Positions 33,001 to 41,497 of a stretch of DNA of 64,000 nucleotides are shown here, piece by piece. Every line of letters starts with the position of its first letter. Position 1 is the stretch's first letter. The notes under the pieces are model-generated. The model was not told the DNA's origin, did not search any database, and worked only from the letters and a program-made list of their open reading frames with translations. The stretch covers positions 4,506,716 through 4,570,715 of the forward strand of contig CP053163.1 of NCBI GenBank assembly GCA_014607495.2. The letters are read 5' to 3'. Source of the stretch: Carposina sasakii. Lineage: Eukaryota > Arthropoda > Insecta > Lepidoptera > Carposinidae. Position numbers and translations under genes: made by a program.

Positions 33001-35149
33001 AAATGATAAACCCATAACAAAGCGATTTATCATGTCCAATTCGTTTAGAATTTTTGACCCTTTAGGACTTTTAAGTCCCTGCATAATCATACCTAAAATG
33101 TTATTACAAGACTTATGGTCGCGTAAGTTGGAATGGGACGAACCTGTTCACCAGGACATACTTAGTTCATGGTTAGAATTTTCACAAAATTTAGAATTCA
33201 TTTCTAATATGGAAATTCCACGACACGTAATTTGTAATGACCCAGTATCAATTGAATTGCATTCCTTTAGTGACGCATCACAGCGAGCATACGGGGCATG
33301 TGTTTATGTTCGCTCCATAGATAAGAACAACCGAGTAATAGTAAAATTGCTTTGCGCAAAGTCTAAAGTAGCTAGTCTAAAACCGGTTACGATCCCGCGT
33401 CTAGAACTTTGCGCTGCTTTGCTCGCCGCAAGACTATGCGACACGATACGGGGCTCGATTCGTTATCAGTTAACGGGTCTTTATCATTGGTGTGATTCTA
33501 GTATTGTCCTTGCGTGGTTAAATGCAAACCCTACAAGGTTAAAAACTTTTGTAGCTAACCGCGTTGTAGAAATCAATGACTTAACGAAATTATCGTCATG
33601 GCACTATGTGCCGACGGCCTGCAACCCAGCTGATCTAATTTCCCGAGGTATGCATGCTAGTCAGCTGAGAGACCTTGACCTTTGGTGGTCGGGCCCTAGT
33701 TTTCTATTGCAGGACGACAATAATTGGCCAAAGCTAAAAACACATGATGAGGATCTACCTGAAACTAAAAACTTACCTATTAAATCTGAAAATAAAAACT
33801 TATGCACTAAATATAAAAATATAAACTTAAACTCTAAAAATGAAAACTTACAAAATGAAACTAAAAACAAAAACATATGTACATACACTAAATTAAATAA
33901 AAACAATAAATTATATGAATGTAATTGTCAAAGTCAATTGAATTCCTTTGTTTCAAATGTACCTACTCGTATACTCATTGAACCTATAATTAACTTTGAG
34001 AAATATTCTAGCTACAGTAAATTACATAGATCGTTTGCCTACGCACAAAGATTTATTTTTAATTTAAAAAATCCAAAGGATAAACGTACAGGATGTCTTA
34101 CTTTATCTGAACTAAATTTATCTTTTTCTTACTTGTGTTCGATAGCACAAAAGCAGTCGTTTCCTGTTGAATTCGAGTCTTTAGTAAATAACAAACAGTT
34201 AAAACCTAAATCTAACATTTTATCTCTTTCGCCATTTTTAAAAGATAATCTGATAAGAGTAGGTGGTCGAATTACTGCCTCAAATTACTCTTATGAGAAA
34301 AAACACCCCATCTTATTAGACTCAGCCCATCATTTTACCAAACTTTTATTTACATACGAACATAATCGCAATTTACATGCTGGTCCACAACTCCTATTAG
34401 CCATTGTACGTGAGTATATTTGGCCTATAAACGGAAGGCGCCTAGCGCGGCGCACTGTACACAACTGCGTTCGTTGCCGACGTTTTGCTTCTCAGCCTAT
34501 CGCTCCTAAGATGGGTGACCTTCCCAGTCAGCGCATAACTCCAGGATTTCCTTTTATTTCTGTTGGTATAGATTTCGCTGGCCCCTTCCAAATATTGACT
34601 AGAAAGGGTCGCGGTGCTAAATTAACTAAGTGCTACCTTTGCTTATTTGTATGCCTACGGTATAAATGCCTACACCTAGAAGCGGTTTCAGATTTATCTA
34701 AGGATGCTTTCATTATGACTTTACGTAGGTTTGTAGCTCGCAGAGGCAAGCCAGCGGAGATATTTAGTGATAACGGTCGTAACTTCGTTGCGGCTGCTAA
34801 AGAGTTATCGAATTTTCTAGTATGCAATAATGAAGTTCTATGTGAGTATGCAGCTCAGGAAAATATTAATTTTAAGTTTATACCGGCTTACGCTCCTCAC
34901 TTTGGCGGCATTTGGGAAGCCGGTGTGAAGTCTGCTAAGTATCACCTGAAGCGTGTCATGGGCAATTCTCACTTAACTTTTGAAGAAATAAGTACTCTAT
35001 TTTCCCAAGTGGAGGCAGTTTTAAATAGTCGTCCCTTGTTTCCTCTATCCAGTTCCCCTGACGATTTCCTTTTTTCTCTCTCCAGGGCACTTTATCATTG
35101 GCCGTCCGCTCACTGCGCTGCCTACATCGCCAATGGAGAATTGCAATGA
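30017..35149 (+). CDS. BEL/Pao gag-pol polyprotein (main frame)
   Basis: One continuous frame of 1710 codons. Order: gag-like N-terminus (DUF1759 type, residues about 150-300), a CCHC-like knuckle region (CIICKGTHRIYDC, near residue 372, and a second cluster about 30 residues on), aspartic protease (LLDSGS, Asp about 495), reverse transcriptase (YVDD at 913-916), RNase H (FSDAS), integrase zinc-binding HH..CC, and integrase core (IDFAGP, SDNGRN at about 1585, then WEAGVK). This Pao-type order, with protease and RT in the same frame as gag, is typical of BEL elements. No env-like frame follows. The frame is lost near 35080 in a T/CT-rich stretch, and the true C-terminus continues in the next frame (35133-35471). 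Confidence 0.92.
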   Translation: MPNKTDTSTGHQSSSADNESAKALSPLQAAIIKRGTIKGQITKFKSYLSTVKNKTLTNIDIAEIKLKLNKFESLESKYDDLQTEIELLNYEHIEIELVQRESIEQDFISILAQAKTIVDKYDNSVRQPIQFENQCSHSQQDQHLGIKLPQIQISKFDGSYFRWLEFRDTFRNLIHDSEKLSSIQKFYYLNSYLEGEALRIVSNLEISSSNYAHAWDLLNDRYNNTRFLIDQHLNALCNIQVMTRESEKSLRFLVDHVTKNLRALDTLGLPTDSWDALLIFLLTKKLDPQTLTKWEELRGDIHSYPTLSQFNEFLMSRADVLQALNRNKVLNQPASGSRDNQSSRPFSNDNIYKNSRRVSLASTERSYYKNCIICKGTHRIYDCPIFKSKSYQDRMADVENNKLCTNCLRPGHSLKNCIMGPCRKCNKRHNSLLHPLQENTTCSHPNSNQNIELQTEPSEIVTFSQQIKSVLLSTAIIKVTNPNTNQTITVRALLDSGSQSSFVSRSLRQQLSLQTNKIDVIKIYGIGNSSSHRVEETCVAQLSSLNNSYHVTLSCLVLEELTGELPRAPIDVSGLQLPNDIQLADPNFDQPAPIDVLIGADLFWDILRGERRSLGLNNPKLQNSHFGWLIAGPISCPEPKVQRSRYSTFNSIQCNHTFISNSPESKVDEFLPKFWQIEELPNKTILSDEDKFCESHFLTHTVRLSTGRFCVRLPLKDFPDCLGESYYVAKRRFLNTEKRLIKNNNLKNNYVQFINEYSELGHLSESPIYKPDPSYFLCHHAVFKQDSESTKIRVVFDGSNPTTSGYSLNDILMVGPNVQDSLFSILIRVRQYKYILCGDIEKMYRQVEVNELDRNLQLILWRHDESQPIRTLQLNTLTYGTASASYLSTRCLWQVGEECQDDTIKTIIQRDFYVDDLITGADCERQLRHIKNSVSAALSSACFNLRKFKSNLPTIFDATDADTQQNLTISESTNTLGLGWNPSNDNFHFPIKFPENDKPITKRFIMSNSFRIFDPLGLLSPCIIIPKMLLQDLWSRKLEWDEPVHQDILSSWLEFSQNLEFISNMEIPRHVICNDPVSIELHSFSDASQRAYGACVYVRSIDKNNRVIVKLLCAKSKVASLKPVTIPRLELCAALLAARLCDTIRGSIRYQLTGLYHWCDSSIVLAWLNANPTRLKTFVANRVVEINDLTKLSSWHYVPTACNPADLISRGMHASQLRDLDLWWSGPSFLLQDDNNWPKLKTHDEDLPETKNLPIKSENKNLCTKYKNINLNSKNENLQNETKNKNICTYTKLNKNNKLYECNCQSQLNSFVSNVPTRILIEPIINFEKYSSYSKLHRSFAYAQRFIFNLKNPKDKRTGCLTLSELNLSFSYLCSIAQKQSFPVEFESLVNNKQLKPKSNILSLSPFLKDNLIRVGGRITASNYSYEKKHPILLDSAHHFTKLLFTYEHNRNLHAGPQLLLAIVREYIWPINGRRLARRTVHNCVRCRRFASQPIAPKMGDLPSQRITPGFPFISVGIDFAGPFQILTRKGRGAKLTKCYLCLFVCLRYKCLHLEAVSDLSKDAFIMTLRRFVARRGKPAEIFSDNGRNFVAAAKELSNFLVCNNEVLCEYAAQENINFKFIPAYAPHFGGIWEAGVKSAKYHLKRVMGNSHLTFEEISTLFSQVEAVLNSRPLFPLSSSPDDFLFSLSRALYHWPSAHCAAYIANGELQ

Positions 35150-35471
35150 AAATACACTGACACGCTACGCTCGAGTTGAAAAACTGCGACAAACATTTTG
35201 GAATACCTGGCAAAAACTATACATCGCAGAGCTGCAACAAAGAAAGAAATGGAAAGCATCTGCTACCTATTGCGACTTAAAGATTGGAGACCTGGTTCTA
35301 ATACAAGAGGACTGCGTGCCGCCCCTTAGTTGGAGATTAGGACGCGTGCTGCGCTTATACCCAGGTCCAGATGGCATATCGAGAGTAGCCGATGTCAATA
35401 CCACGCGTGGGTGCATCCGCCGATCGTTGCGACGCCTATGCCCTCTGCACCCAGCCGAGCTTCAGCCCTGA
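35133..35471 (+). CDS. BEL pol C-terminal segment in a shifted frame
   Basis: This 112-codon frame carries the conserved integrase C-terminal domain of BEL elements (DUF5641 type: RYARVEKLRQTFW..W, GDLVLI.ED, GRV), which belongs to the preceding polyprotein. A net one-base shift in the run around 35072-35090 separates them. It is unlikely to be made on its own. Confidence 0.85.
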   Translation: MENCNENTLTRYARVEKLRQTFWNTWQKLYIAELQQRKKWKASATYCDLKIGDLVLIQEDCVPPLSWRLGRVLRLYPGPDGISRVADVNTTRGCIRRSLRRLCPLHPAELQP

Positions 35472-35488
35472 AAGGAGGACCTTTCAGC

Positions 35489-35500
35489 GAGGGGGGAAGA
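35489..35500 (+). other. Polypurine tract
   Basis: GAGGGGGGAAGA directly abuts the 3' LTR, the standard position for plus-strand priming. Confidence 0.8.
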
Positions 35501-35789
35501 TGTTGCGGCTTCTACTAATTTTAATTATTTATTATATTGTTTTAAATCAATTAACGACGCCTGTAACTTAATATTTTAGTTCTTAGCAAATTTGCTTATA
35601 GTTTTCATCAGGCGCTAAATGTATTCTTATTATAAGATAGTTACACATTGTGTTGTTAGCCTCTTCTACCTTTGTCCGCCATTCGGACCACACGTTTGTT
35701 AACCTATATTCATTCAAAATTAAAGTCATGTTATAGACTTGTGGATTTTATTTAAATCTTAAAAATCTACCAATGTTCCTGAAGGAACA
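35501..35789 (+). repeat. BEL 3' LTR (289 bp)
   Basis: Same sequence as the 5' LTR by eye, followed by the target duplication ATGTT. Confidence 0.92.
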
Positions 35790-35794
35790 ATGTT

Positions 35795-36585
35795 AATTAT
35801 TTTTAAAAAATCTGTTGGTACATGTTTTATTGTAAACTCCAATTATCAGAGGCTAGAGCTACAATCAATCGACCTATTGTTGTGGTTACTTGTAAATAAG
35901 CAAACACGCCAGATTGACAATTTCAGAAAAACAGTTAAACGTAAAAAGAACGTGACGTGAATCGGATATGGGAGCAGATAGTTCATAATTGTATTTTTTT
36001 AAAGTTTTTGTGTAGGATTTAGAAAGTACTTAATGGAATTACTTATTTAGAAGTAGAATGAATCCGAAAAAACAAAATTAGGTTTTTATATTAGGTACAT
36101 TTTTGTATAAGTATTACTATCATTAATAGTTCCTAACGAGTTTGCTAATCGTATTACACGTTATTCTGTCCCACGATTGGCTTATTAAAATAGAACGTAT
36201 TCAGTAGGTAGGCATACACCTATACCTTTATTTTATTTAGAAATAGAAAGAATGGGAAAATATGAAATTAGGTTTTTTATTAGGCACAGTTTTGTGTATT
36301 ATACTGTGTTAACTACTCAATTCAATAGTACCTATTGACAACAAGTTTGCACTATAAAAAACCCAAAGAAGCTGATTTCGCAAACACAAAATTGATTTTT
36401 ATAGTAGGAAACATGTATATAATTCATCTGAGAGGATACCTACGTCGAATACATCAATATGGAAAAACGTCAAACGTCACTCATATCATATCTAACAAGT
36501 ACGAGTTAGTTAGCTAATGTTTACAAACAATGCTTCTTCGAAACTGAAGTAAATATCTATCTTAAAAAACGGTGTATATGTTTAA
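35795..36585. other. AT-rich flank right of the BEL element
   Basis: It should be the continuation of the THAP-gene intron. No THAP downstream exon, other gene or bounded repeat was recognised. A 60-codon open frame at 36335-36517 has no recognisable features. Confidence 0.35.
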
Positions 36586-36828
36586 CTAGCGGCCGCCCGC
36601 GACTTCGTCCGCGTGAAAGGGCATTGCATCCGTGTGAAGCCGGCCCCTGATTACGTAAAAGCAATAGAATTTTACGTAATCAGGGGGCGGGGTGGGTTGC
36701 TATATAGCCTATAGCCTTTCTCGATAATTGGGCTATCCAACTCTGAAAGAATTTTTGAAATCGGACCAGTAGTTCCTGAAATTAGCGCATTCAAACAAAC
36801 AAACTCTTCAGCCTTATAATAATATAAG
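36586..36828 (-). mobile_element. Helitron, non-autonomous, with a perfect foldback inside
   Basis: On the minus strand the end is the hairpin CGCGGACGAAGTCGCGGGCG and CTAG (36589-36586). The body has the typical GAACTACTGGTCCGATTTC and GTTGGATAGCCC. A perfect 17-bp stem (CCCCTGATTACGTAAAA, 36644-36660 with 36670-36686, loop GCAATAGAA) is inserted in it. Confidence 0.7.
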
Positions 36829-37455
36829 CTGTTGCCCGCGACTTCGTCCGCGTCAACAAACAGAATAAAATATTTTAAAGTACTTCTGCGTAAATTATAT
36901 TTTTTGTTTTATTTTCTTGTGGCAGAAGAACATACTGATTTTCTCCGCAACCCGATCTTGACAACGCGACATATAATTGGCCGTGTGAAAAGCAGTCTTG
37001 ACGTAAGTCAATTCCAACGTGTTTAAACGTTTGCCCCTGTGATTTATTAATTGTTACAGCAAAAGATAACTTAACAGGGAATTGAATTCTTTTAAAATGT
37101 TGAATAACTTTTCCTAAGACGGTATTTTCATATCTCTCAAAATTTAGCTGGGCTGCTAAGGGTTCTGCATCAGGCAGTCTAGACCTTCAATTTTTTCTTT
37201 CATATCATTTCTACGTCATTTTATTCTTTCATGCATATTTTTTGGATAACTTGAACCGTTTACGCAGCGCACGCAACGGAAGTCTCCAAAGTTGAATAAT
37301 TTTCCCGTTTTTTTTTCACATTTTCCTCTTATTCTTCGTCCCTATTGGTCGCACTGTGATGATATATAGCCTAAAGCCTTCCTCGATAAATGGACTATCC
37401 AACACAAAAAGAATTTTTTAATTCGACCCAGTAGTTCCGGAGATTAGCGCGTTCA

Positions 37456-37498
37456 ATCAAACAAACAAACAAACAAACAAACAAACAAACAAACAAAC
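37456..37498. repeat. (CAAA)n microsatellite
   Basis: About ten CAAA units in the Helitron, expanded from its normal GTTTGTTTGTTTG start region. Confidence 0.85.
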
Positions 37499-37508
37499 TC
37501 TTCAGCTT

Positions 37509-37522
37509 TATAATATTATTAT

Positions 37523-37601
<79 letters not shown>
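37509..37601. repeat. (AT)n microsatellite
   Basis: About 90 bp of nearly pure AT dinucleotide, within the Helitron 5' region. Confidence 0.9.
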
Positions 37602-37606
<5 letters not shown>

Positions 37607-37911
37607 TATTTATAATATTAGTATAGATAAAAGGAAGTGGGAGAAACTATCGATAAACACAATTCGACTATCGGGAACTAGATAAATGCGCCATTTGTAA
37701 ACCCCTCATACGTTAGTGTTAGTTGTAGGTATGCACCATAGAAATGTATACGAGATACCAAATCCCTGGTATGCACGCTGTTTTTGGGCTAGGGGCAGCG
37801 TTGCCAGATGCACGATAATTTTGAGTGTTAGGTGTCGCACGATAATTCGTCCAAAATCTACGATATTTTTGTCAAATCTACGATAATTTTGTAAACATCC
37901 AATTCACAAAT

Positions 37912-38120
37912 GCTTGCGACGCCATAGGTCCTGGGTTCGAATCCCTGTAGGTGCAAACATTGATATGATGAATATCGATGTTTGTTTCCGAGTCATGGAT
38001 GTTTTTATACTTATCTATGTATTTATATACCATTGCTTAATACCCACGACACAAGAACTTATTGATCTTAATGTGGGACTAGGTTAATGTGTTGTGTAGT
38101 GTGTGAATATTATTATTATT
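37912..38120 (+). repeat. tRNA-derived SINE with ATT tail
   Basis: The B box GGGTTCGAATCCC is at about 37933, followed by GTAGGTGCAAACATTGATAT, and it ends ..GGGACTAGGTTAATGTGTTG and (ATT)n at about 38108-38120. Same family as 7530-7686. Confidence 0.7.
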
Positions 38121-38413
38121 GTATCAACATTTGGTGAGCGGCTAGGGTGGAGGGGTACCCCTGGGCTTTAAACCGAAGCCAACTCGCCACTTACGGACGG
38201 GCACATTCACCCTCGAGCTGTCATAGCTCTCGCGACTCCACTTTGCCCGGCCGGCGAAGGCAAGGCAGAGGTGGGGGAACTGTTCCTCGTCAGACCTCAC
38301 TCCGGCGCCGGAAATGAGGAACAGTGTCTTCCCCCGGGAGTACTTCAGGTCCGTGGGAACGCTACCTCCCAACAGCTCGCCACAAGCTGCCCTGCGGGCT
38401 TATTATTATTATT
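38121..38413. repeat. ATT-bordered LINE-like repeat, internally deleted copy
   Basis: Begins GTATC directly after the SINE ATT tail and jumps to AACATTTGGTGAGCGGCTAG, which in the 46.3-kb copy lies about 400 bp further on. It ends CTGCCCTGCGGGCTTATTATTATTATT. A 76-codon frame on the minus strand (38372-38142) is open in all three copies of the window. Confidence 0.6.
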
Positions 38414-38822
38414 AAATTCCAACTCGTGAGCGGCGGGAGGGGTAAGATTGCATACCTTGTCCGTTTCATATATTATATTTTGTCTCTTTTATTTATATTA
38501 TTAACTTTAATTCGTGTGCGGGGGTGGGGTAGGATTGCATACCTTGTCCATATATTCTGTCATGCGATAAAAACACGATAATTTTGCAATAAATATGAGA
38601 TAATTTCGCAATGTACGATCTGGCATTAGAGAGTAAGTATATTCTTTGAGTATCCAGGTCAGCAAACTTTTTTTTTTTTTTTTATTATTTTAATCATGCG
38701 ATCAGTCAAGTATGACTATAAGCAGATGTGATGAGCATATCATGTTGTGAATAGGTGACTACTCCCAGCGGAGTCTGTCCCCTCCATTTCGTGGTCACTC
38801 CCTTTTTTATTCATGGGCGACT

Positions 38823-39270
38823 CTAGCTGTCAAAGATATCTCGTCTCTTCTTAAGTCGACGAATGCTTTCAGGCACTGTAAGCCTCTCCGCGAGCTGATT
38901 TGGGTGCCTCTGCAATCTTGAGCCATAGTTAGCACTACGGCGGCTGATTACTTCCTTGACCATGGGAACGTTAAGAAGCTCATGCAACTCTGCTGTTTTC
39001 ATAAACCACGGGGCATTAGATATCTGTCTCATGATGTAGTTTTGCGCCCGTTGTATAATCATAACATTGGAGTTGCAGGCTGCACCCCATAATTCAATGC
39101 CATAGGTCCAGATAGGTTCTAGGATAACCTTGTATATCAGGATCTTGTTGTCAATTTTAAGCTTAGAGTTTCTACCCAGCAGCCAGTAGAGTCCCCTATA
39201 CCTTATATTAATCTCGTCTCTTTTTGCTTGGACGTGTTTCCTCCAGGTGAGCCGGCGGTCCAAGTGCAAT
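38823..39270 (-). CDS. LINE ORF2 C-terminal part in a shifted frame
   Basis: This frame continues the reverse transcriptase protein after a one-base loss near 39270. It carries the Jockey-clade C-terminal region (LTWRKHV, YKVILEPIWTYGIELWG and IQRAQN), ending IFDS and stop. It belongs to ORF2. Confidence 0.85.
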
Positions 39271-41497
39271 CCAGGTATTTGACTGAGGTTTCGTGGGGAA
39301 GTTGGGCGCCTTTTAGTGTAACTGGAGCACAGTCCTCTTTGCGAAGAGTAAAGGTTATGTGCACTGATTTTGTTACGCTAGCTGTGATTCTCCATTCGGC
39401 CATCCATTTCTCCATTGCATGTAGTCCACGCTGCAGGATTTCGGAAGCTTGAGTTGGGCATGTGCTAGTTGCGAGTAAAGCTGTATCATCTGCGAATGTA
39501 GCTACTGTAATGTCTTGAATCTGTGGAAGATCCGACGTGTACAGAGTATATAAGATGGGCCCAAGAACAGACCCCTGTGGTACTCCTGCCATTATTTCGT
39601 AGAAGCCTGATGTGCAATCAACTTCCCTGACTTGAAATATTCTGTTGGTTAAATATGATTTAAGTACTCCAAAATATGCGTGTGGTAAGAATGACTTTAT
39701 TTTATATAATAGTCCCTTATGCCAAACTCTATCAAAAGCCTGCTGTATATCTAGGAAAGCAGCTGAACAATATTCTTTTTTTTCAAAAGCCTTTCTGATC
39801 GACCTGCAAACTCGATGCACTTGTTCTATAGTGGCATGTTCCTTACGAAAACCGAACTGGTGGTCAGGAATTATTGACTTTTCTTTTAAATCATAAGAGA
39901 GTCTACGGAGAAGAATTTTTTCAAATAACTTGGACATTATCGGCAGCAAACTTATGGGTCTATATGAAGTGATTTCGTCGCTAGGCTTGCCAGATTTATG
40001 TACCATAATAATTTGTGAGACCTTCCACAGGTCTGGGAAGTATCCCACTCGCAGAATAGCGTTAAATAAGGTGGTGAGATACACTATACCCTTGCGTGGC
40101 AACTCCTCCAAAACTTTTTTATCTATAAGATCAAACCCAGGTGCTTTGTTGTTGTCCATTGATTTGATTACCCCAAAAACCTCTCCAGGTGTTACTGTTT
40201 TCAGTGGTAGGTCGAGCTGGAGATCCTGGTTGAGAATGGAGTCTATGCTTGATTCATCTCCGTTAGGTCCAGAGTCATGTGGTTTAAAGACCTGGGAGAG
40301 ATAGTACGCAAATGTGTTGGCTTTATCTTTTGTAGTTCGGGCCCAATTTCCGTCGCGTTTGCGGATTGCAGGTTTGTGTTGCTGCGGCCGATTTTGGTTT
40401 TTACATGCTTTCCATAATGAGTAATTCGTTTTTCTCGTAGGTGATAGGCCGTCCAAGTATGTTTCCAATGCTACATTATTAGCCTCCGATATGAGGGACT
40501 TTAGCTGTCTGGAAGCCCTATTAAGTTCGTTTTTGTCAGTCGGGTGCCTACTAGTGTGCCAAACACGTCGGAGTTTCCTTTTTTCCAGTATTTTCTTCCT
40601 TATAATTTCGGAGTATACTTTATTACGTGGTGGACGATTGACAGCTTCCTCAATGCACTCCCAGCAGCATTTCTGAATTATAGTAGTAATGTTTTTGGTT
40701 GCATCGTCAATGTCAACTTCGGTTTTGAGAGCTATTCTTAGTTTGAGACTCTCTGAGACTAACTCGCGGAAGCTTTTCCAATCTGTGGACTTGTTATAGA
40801 GTTTAGGATTCCTTTCATTGTTTAGAACTGTAGTGCCGATTGTGAGTATCACTGGGACATGATTGGTGTCAACGTCCAAGCAGGTTTGAATGTGATGGAA
40901 TAAACTAGATAGGCCTTTGATGACAAAGAAGTCTATAACATCAGGAAATCTCTTTGGATCGGTAGGCCAGTTAGTTGGCTCTGAAGTTGAGATTGTATAG
41001 AGGTTGTTACTGTCTATACTCTTCTTCAATTCTCTCCCTCTGGTGTTAGTTAGTCTAGATGCCCAGTGAACATGCTTTGCGTTCCAATCTCCCCCCACTA
41101 TAAAGCGTGGGCCGAGTGTATTAAAAAACGCATTATATTGATCTTCCTTTATTTTGTGCTTTGGAGGGCTATATATTGCAGAGATATCGAATAGTATTCC
41201 ATTTCGATCTTCAACCGAAATAGTTGTAGCTTGCAAGTGGGCTGTCCGAAACTTAGTTAGCTCAGAATGCTTACTACTTGTTCTAATGATAATACCCGCT
41301 CCAGCGTGAGCTGTGCCATCTGGGTGATTGGTAGCATAGACGTTGTAGTTTTGAATTCTAATACTACTATTTTCAGTTAAATGAGTTTCAGACAAAAGCA
41401 ATATGTCTATGTTGTGTGATTTCAATAAGATTTCAACCTGATCCTTTTTTGGAGACAGGCCATCTAGGTTCCAGGCTACGATCTTGAGGGAAGTCAT
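39203..41497 (-). CDS. LINE ORF2: endonuclease and reverse transcriptase
   Basis: N-terminal apurinic-type endonuclease (WNLDGLS, SETHL, GGDWNAKH, then D..H near VDTNHVPV) and a reverse transcriptase with YRPISLLP, LDIQQAFD, GVPQGSVLGP and the catalytic FADD (near 39490). These motifs place it in the Jockey/I branch. Target-primed reverse transcription is its known role. The ATG at 41497 overlaps the ORF1 stop as TAATG, so translation probably depends on reinitiation after ORF1. The true frame leaves this reading near 39270 by one missing base; the last residues listed in this frame (about 39203-39270) are off-frame. Otherwise intact. Confidence 0.9.
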   Translation of the reverse strand: MTSLKIVAWNLDGLSPKKDQVEILLKSHNIDILLLSETHLTENSSIRIQNYNVYATNHPDGTAHAGAGIIIRTSSKHSELTKFRTAHLQATTISVEDRNGILFDISAIYSPPKHKIKEDQYNAFFNTLGPRFIVGGDWNAKHVHWASRLTNTRGRELKKSIDSNNLYTISTSEPTNWPTDPKRFPDVIDFFVIKGLSSLFHHIQTCLDVDTNHVPVILTIGTTVLNNERNPKLYNKSTDWKSFRELVSESLKLRIALKTEVDIDDATKNITTIIQKCCWECIEEAVNRPPRNKVYSEIIRKKILEKRKLRRVWHTSRHPTDKNELNRASRQLKSLISEANNVALETYLDGLSPTRKTNYSLWKACKNQNRPQQHKPAIRKRDGNWARTTKDKANTFAYYLSQVFKPHDSGPNGDESSIDSILNQDLQLDLPLKTVTPGEVFGVIKSMDNNKAPGFDLIDKKVLEELPRKGIVYLTTLFNAILRVGYFPDLWKVSQIIMVHKSGKPSDEITSYRPISLLPIMSKLFEKILLRRLSYDLKEKSIIPDHQFGFRKEHATIEQVHRVCRSIRKAFEKKEYCSAAFLDIQQAFDRVWHKGLLYKIKSFLPHAYFGVLKSYLTNRIFQVREVDCTSGFYEIMAGVPQGSVLGPILYTLYTSDLPQIQDITVATFADDTALLATSTCPTQASEILQRGLHAMEKWMAEWRITASVTKSVHITFTLRKEDCAPVTLKGAQLPHETSVKYLDCTWTAGSPGGNTSKQKETRLI

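Larger units (their letters stand above)
23991..35789 (+). mobile_element. BEL/Pao LTR retrotransposon, near full length, interrupted by a hAT
   Basis: Two 289-bp LTRs (TGTTGCGG..GGAACA) flank a primer site, a leader, one long gag-pol frame and a purine tract. The target duplication is ATGTT at 23986-23990 and 35790-35794. Removing the hAT insert (25130-29812 plus one 8-bp repeat) leaves an element of about 7.1 kb, normal for the class. The LTRs read identical, so insertion is recent. Confidence 0.93.
36829..37627 (-). mobile_element. Helitron with fossil helicase C-terminus
   Basis: The 5' end on the minus strand is TCTATACTAATATTATAAAT (from 37627), the usual lepidopteran Helitron start. 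The 3' side at 36829-36855 carries the CGCGGACGAAGTCGCG hairpin. Between about 37140 and 36870 the minus strand encodes the PIF1-like helicase end: [20 protein letters not shown] and then [10 protein letters not shown] and VLLPQ, closing with a stop. The rest of the Rep-helicase is gone. It sits head to tail with the preceding Helitron. Confidence 0.75.

Noticed and set aside
35480..35500. Space for an env-like gene in the BEL element
   Set aside because: Only a short gap with the polypurine tract lies between the pol C-terminus and the 3' LTR.
37509..37601. AT-rich tract as a possible replication or matrix-attachment site
   Set aside because: It is a plain AT microsatellite grown inside a Helitron; nothing else supports a function.
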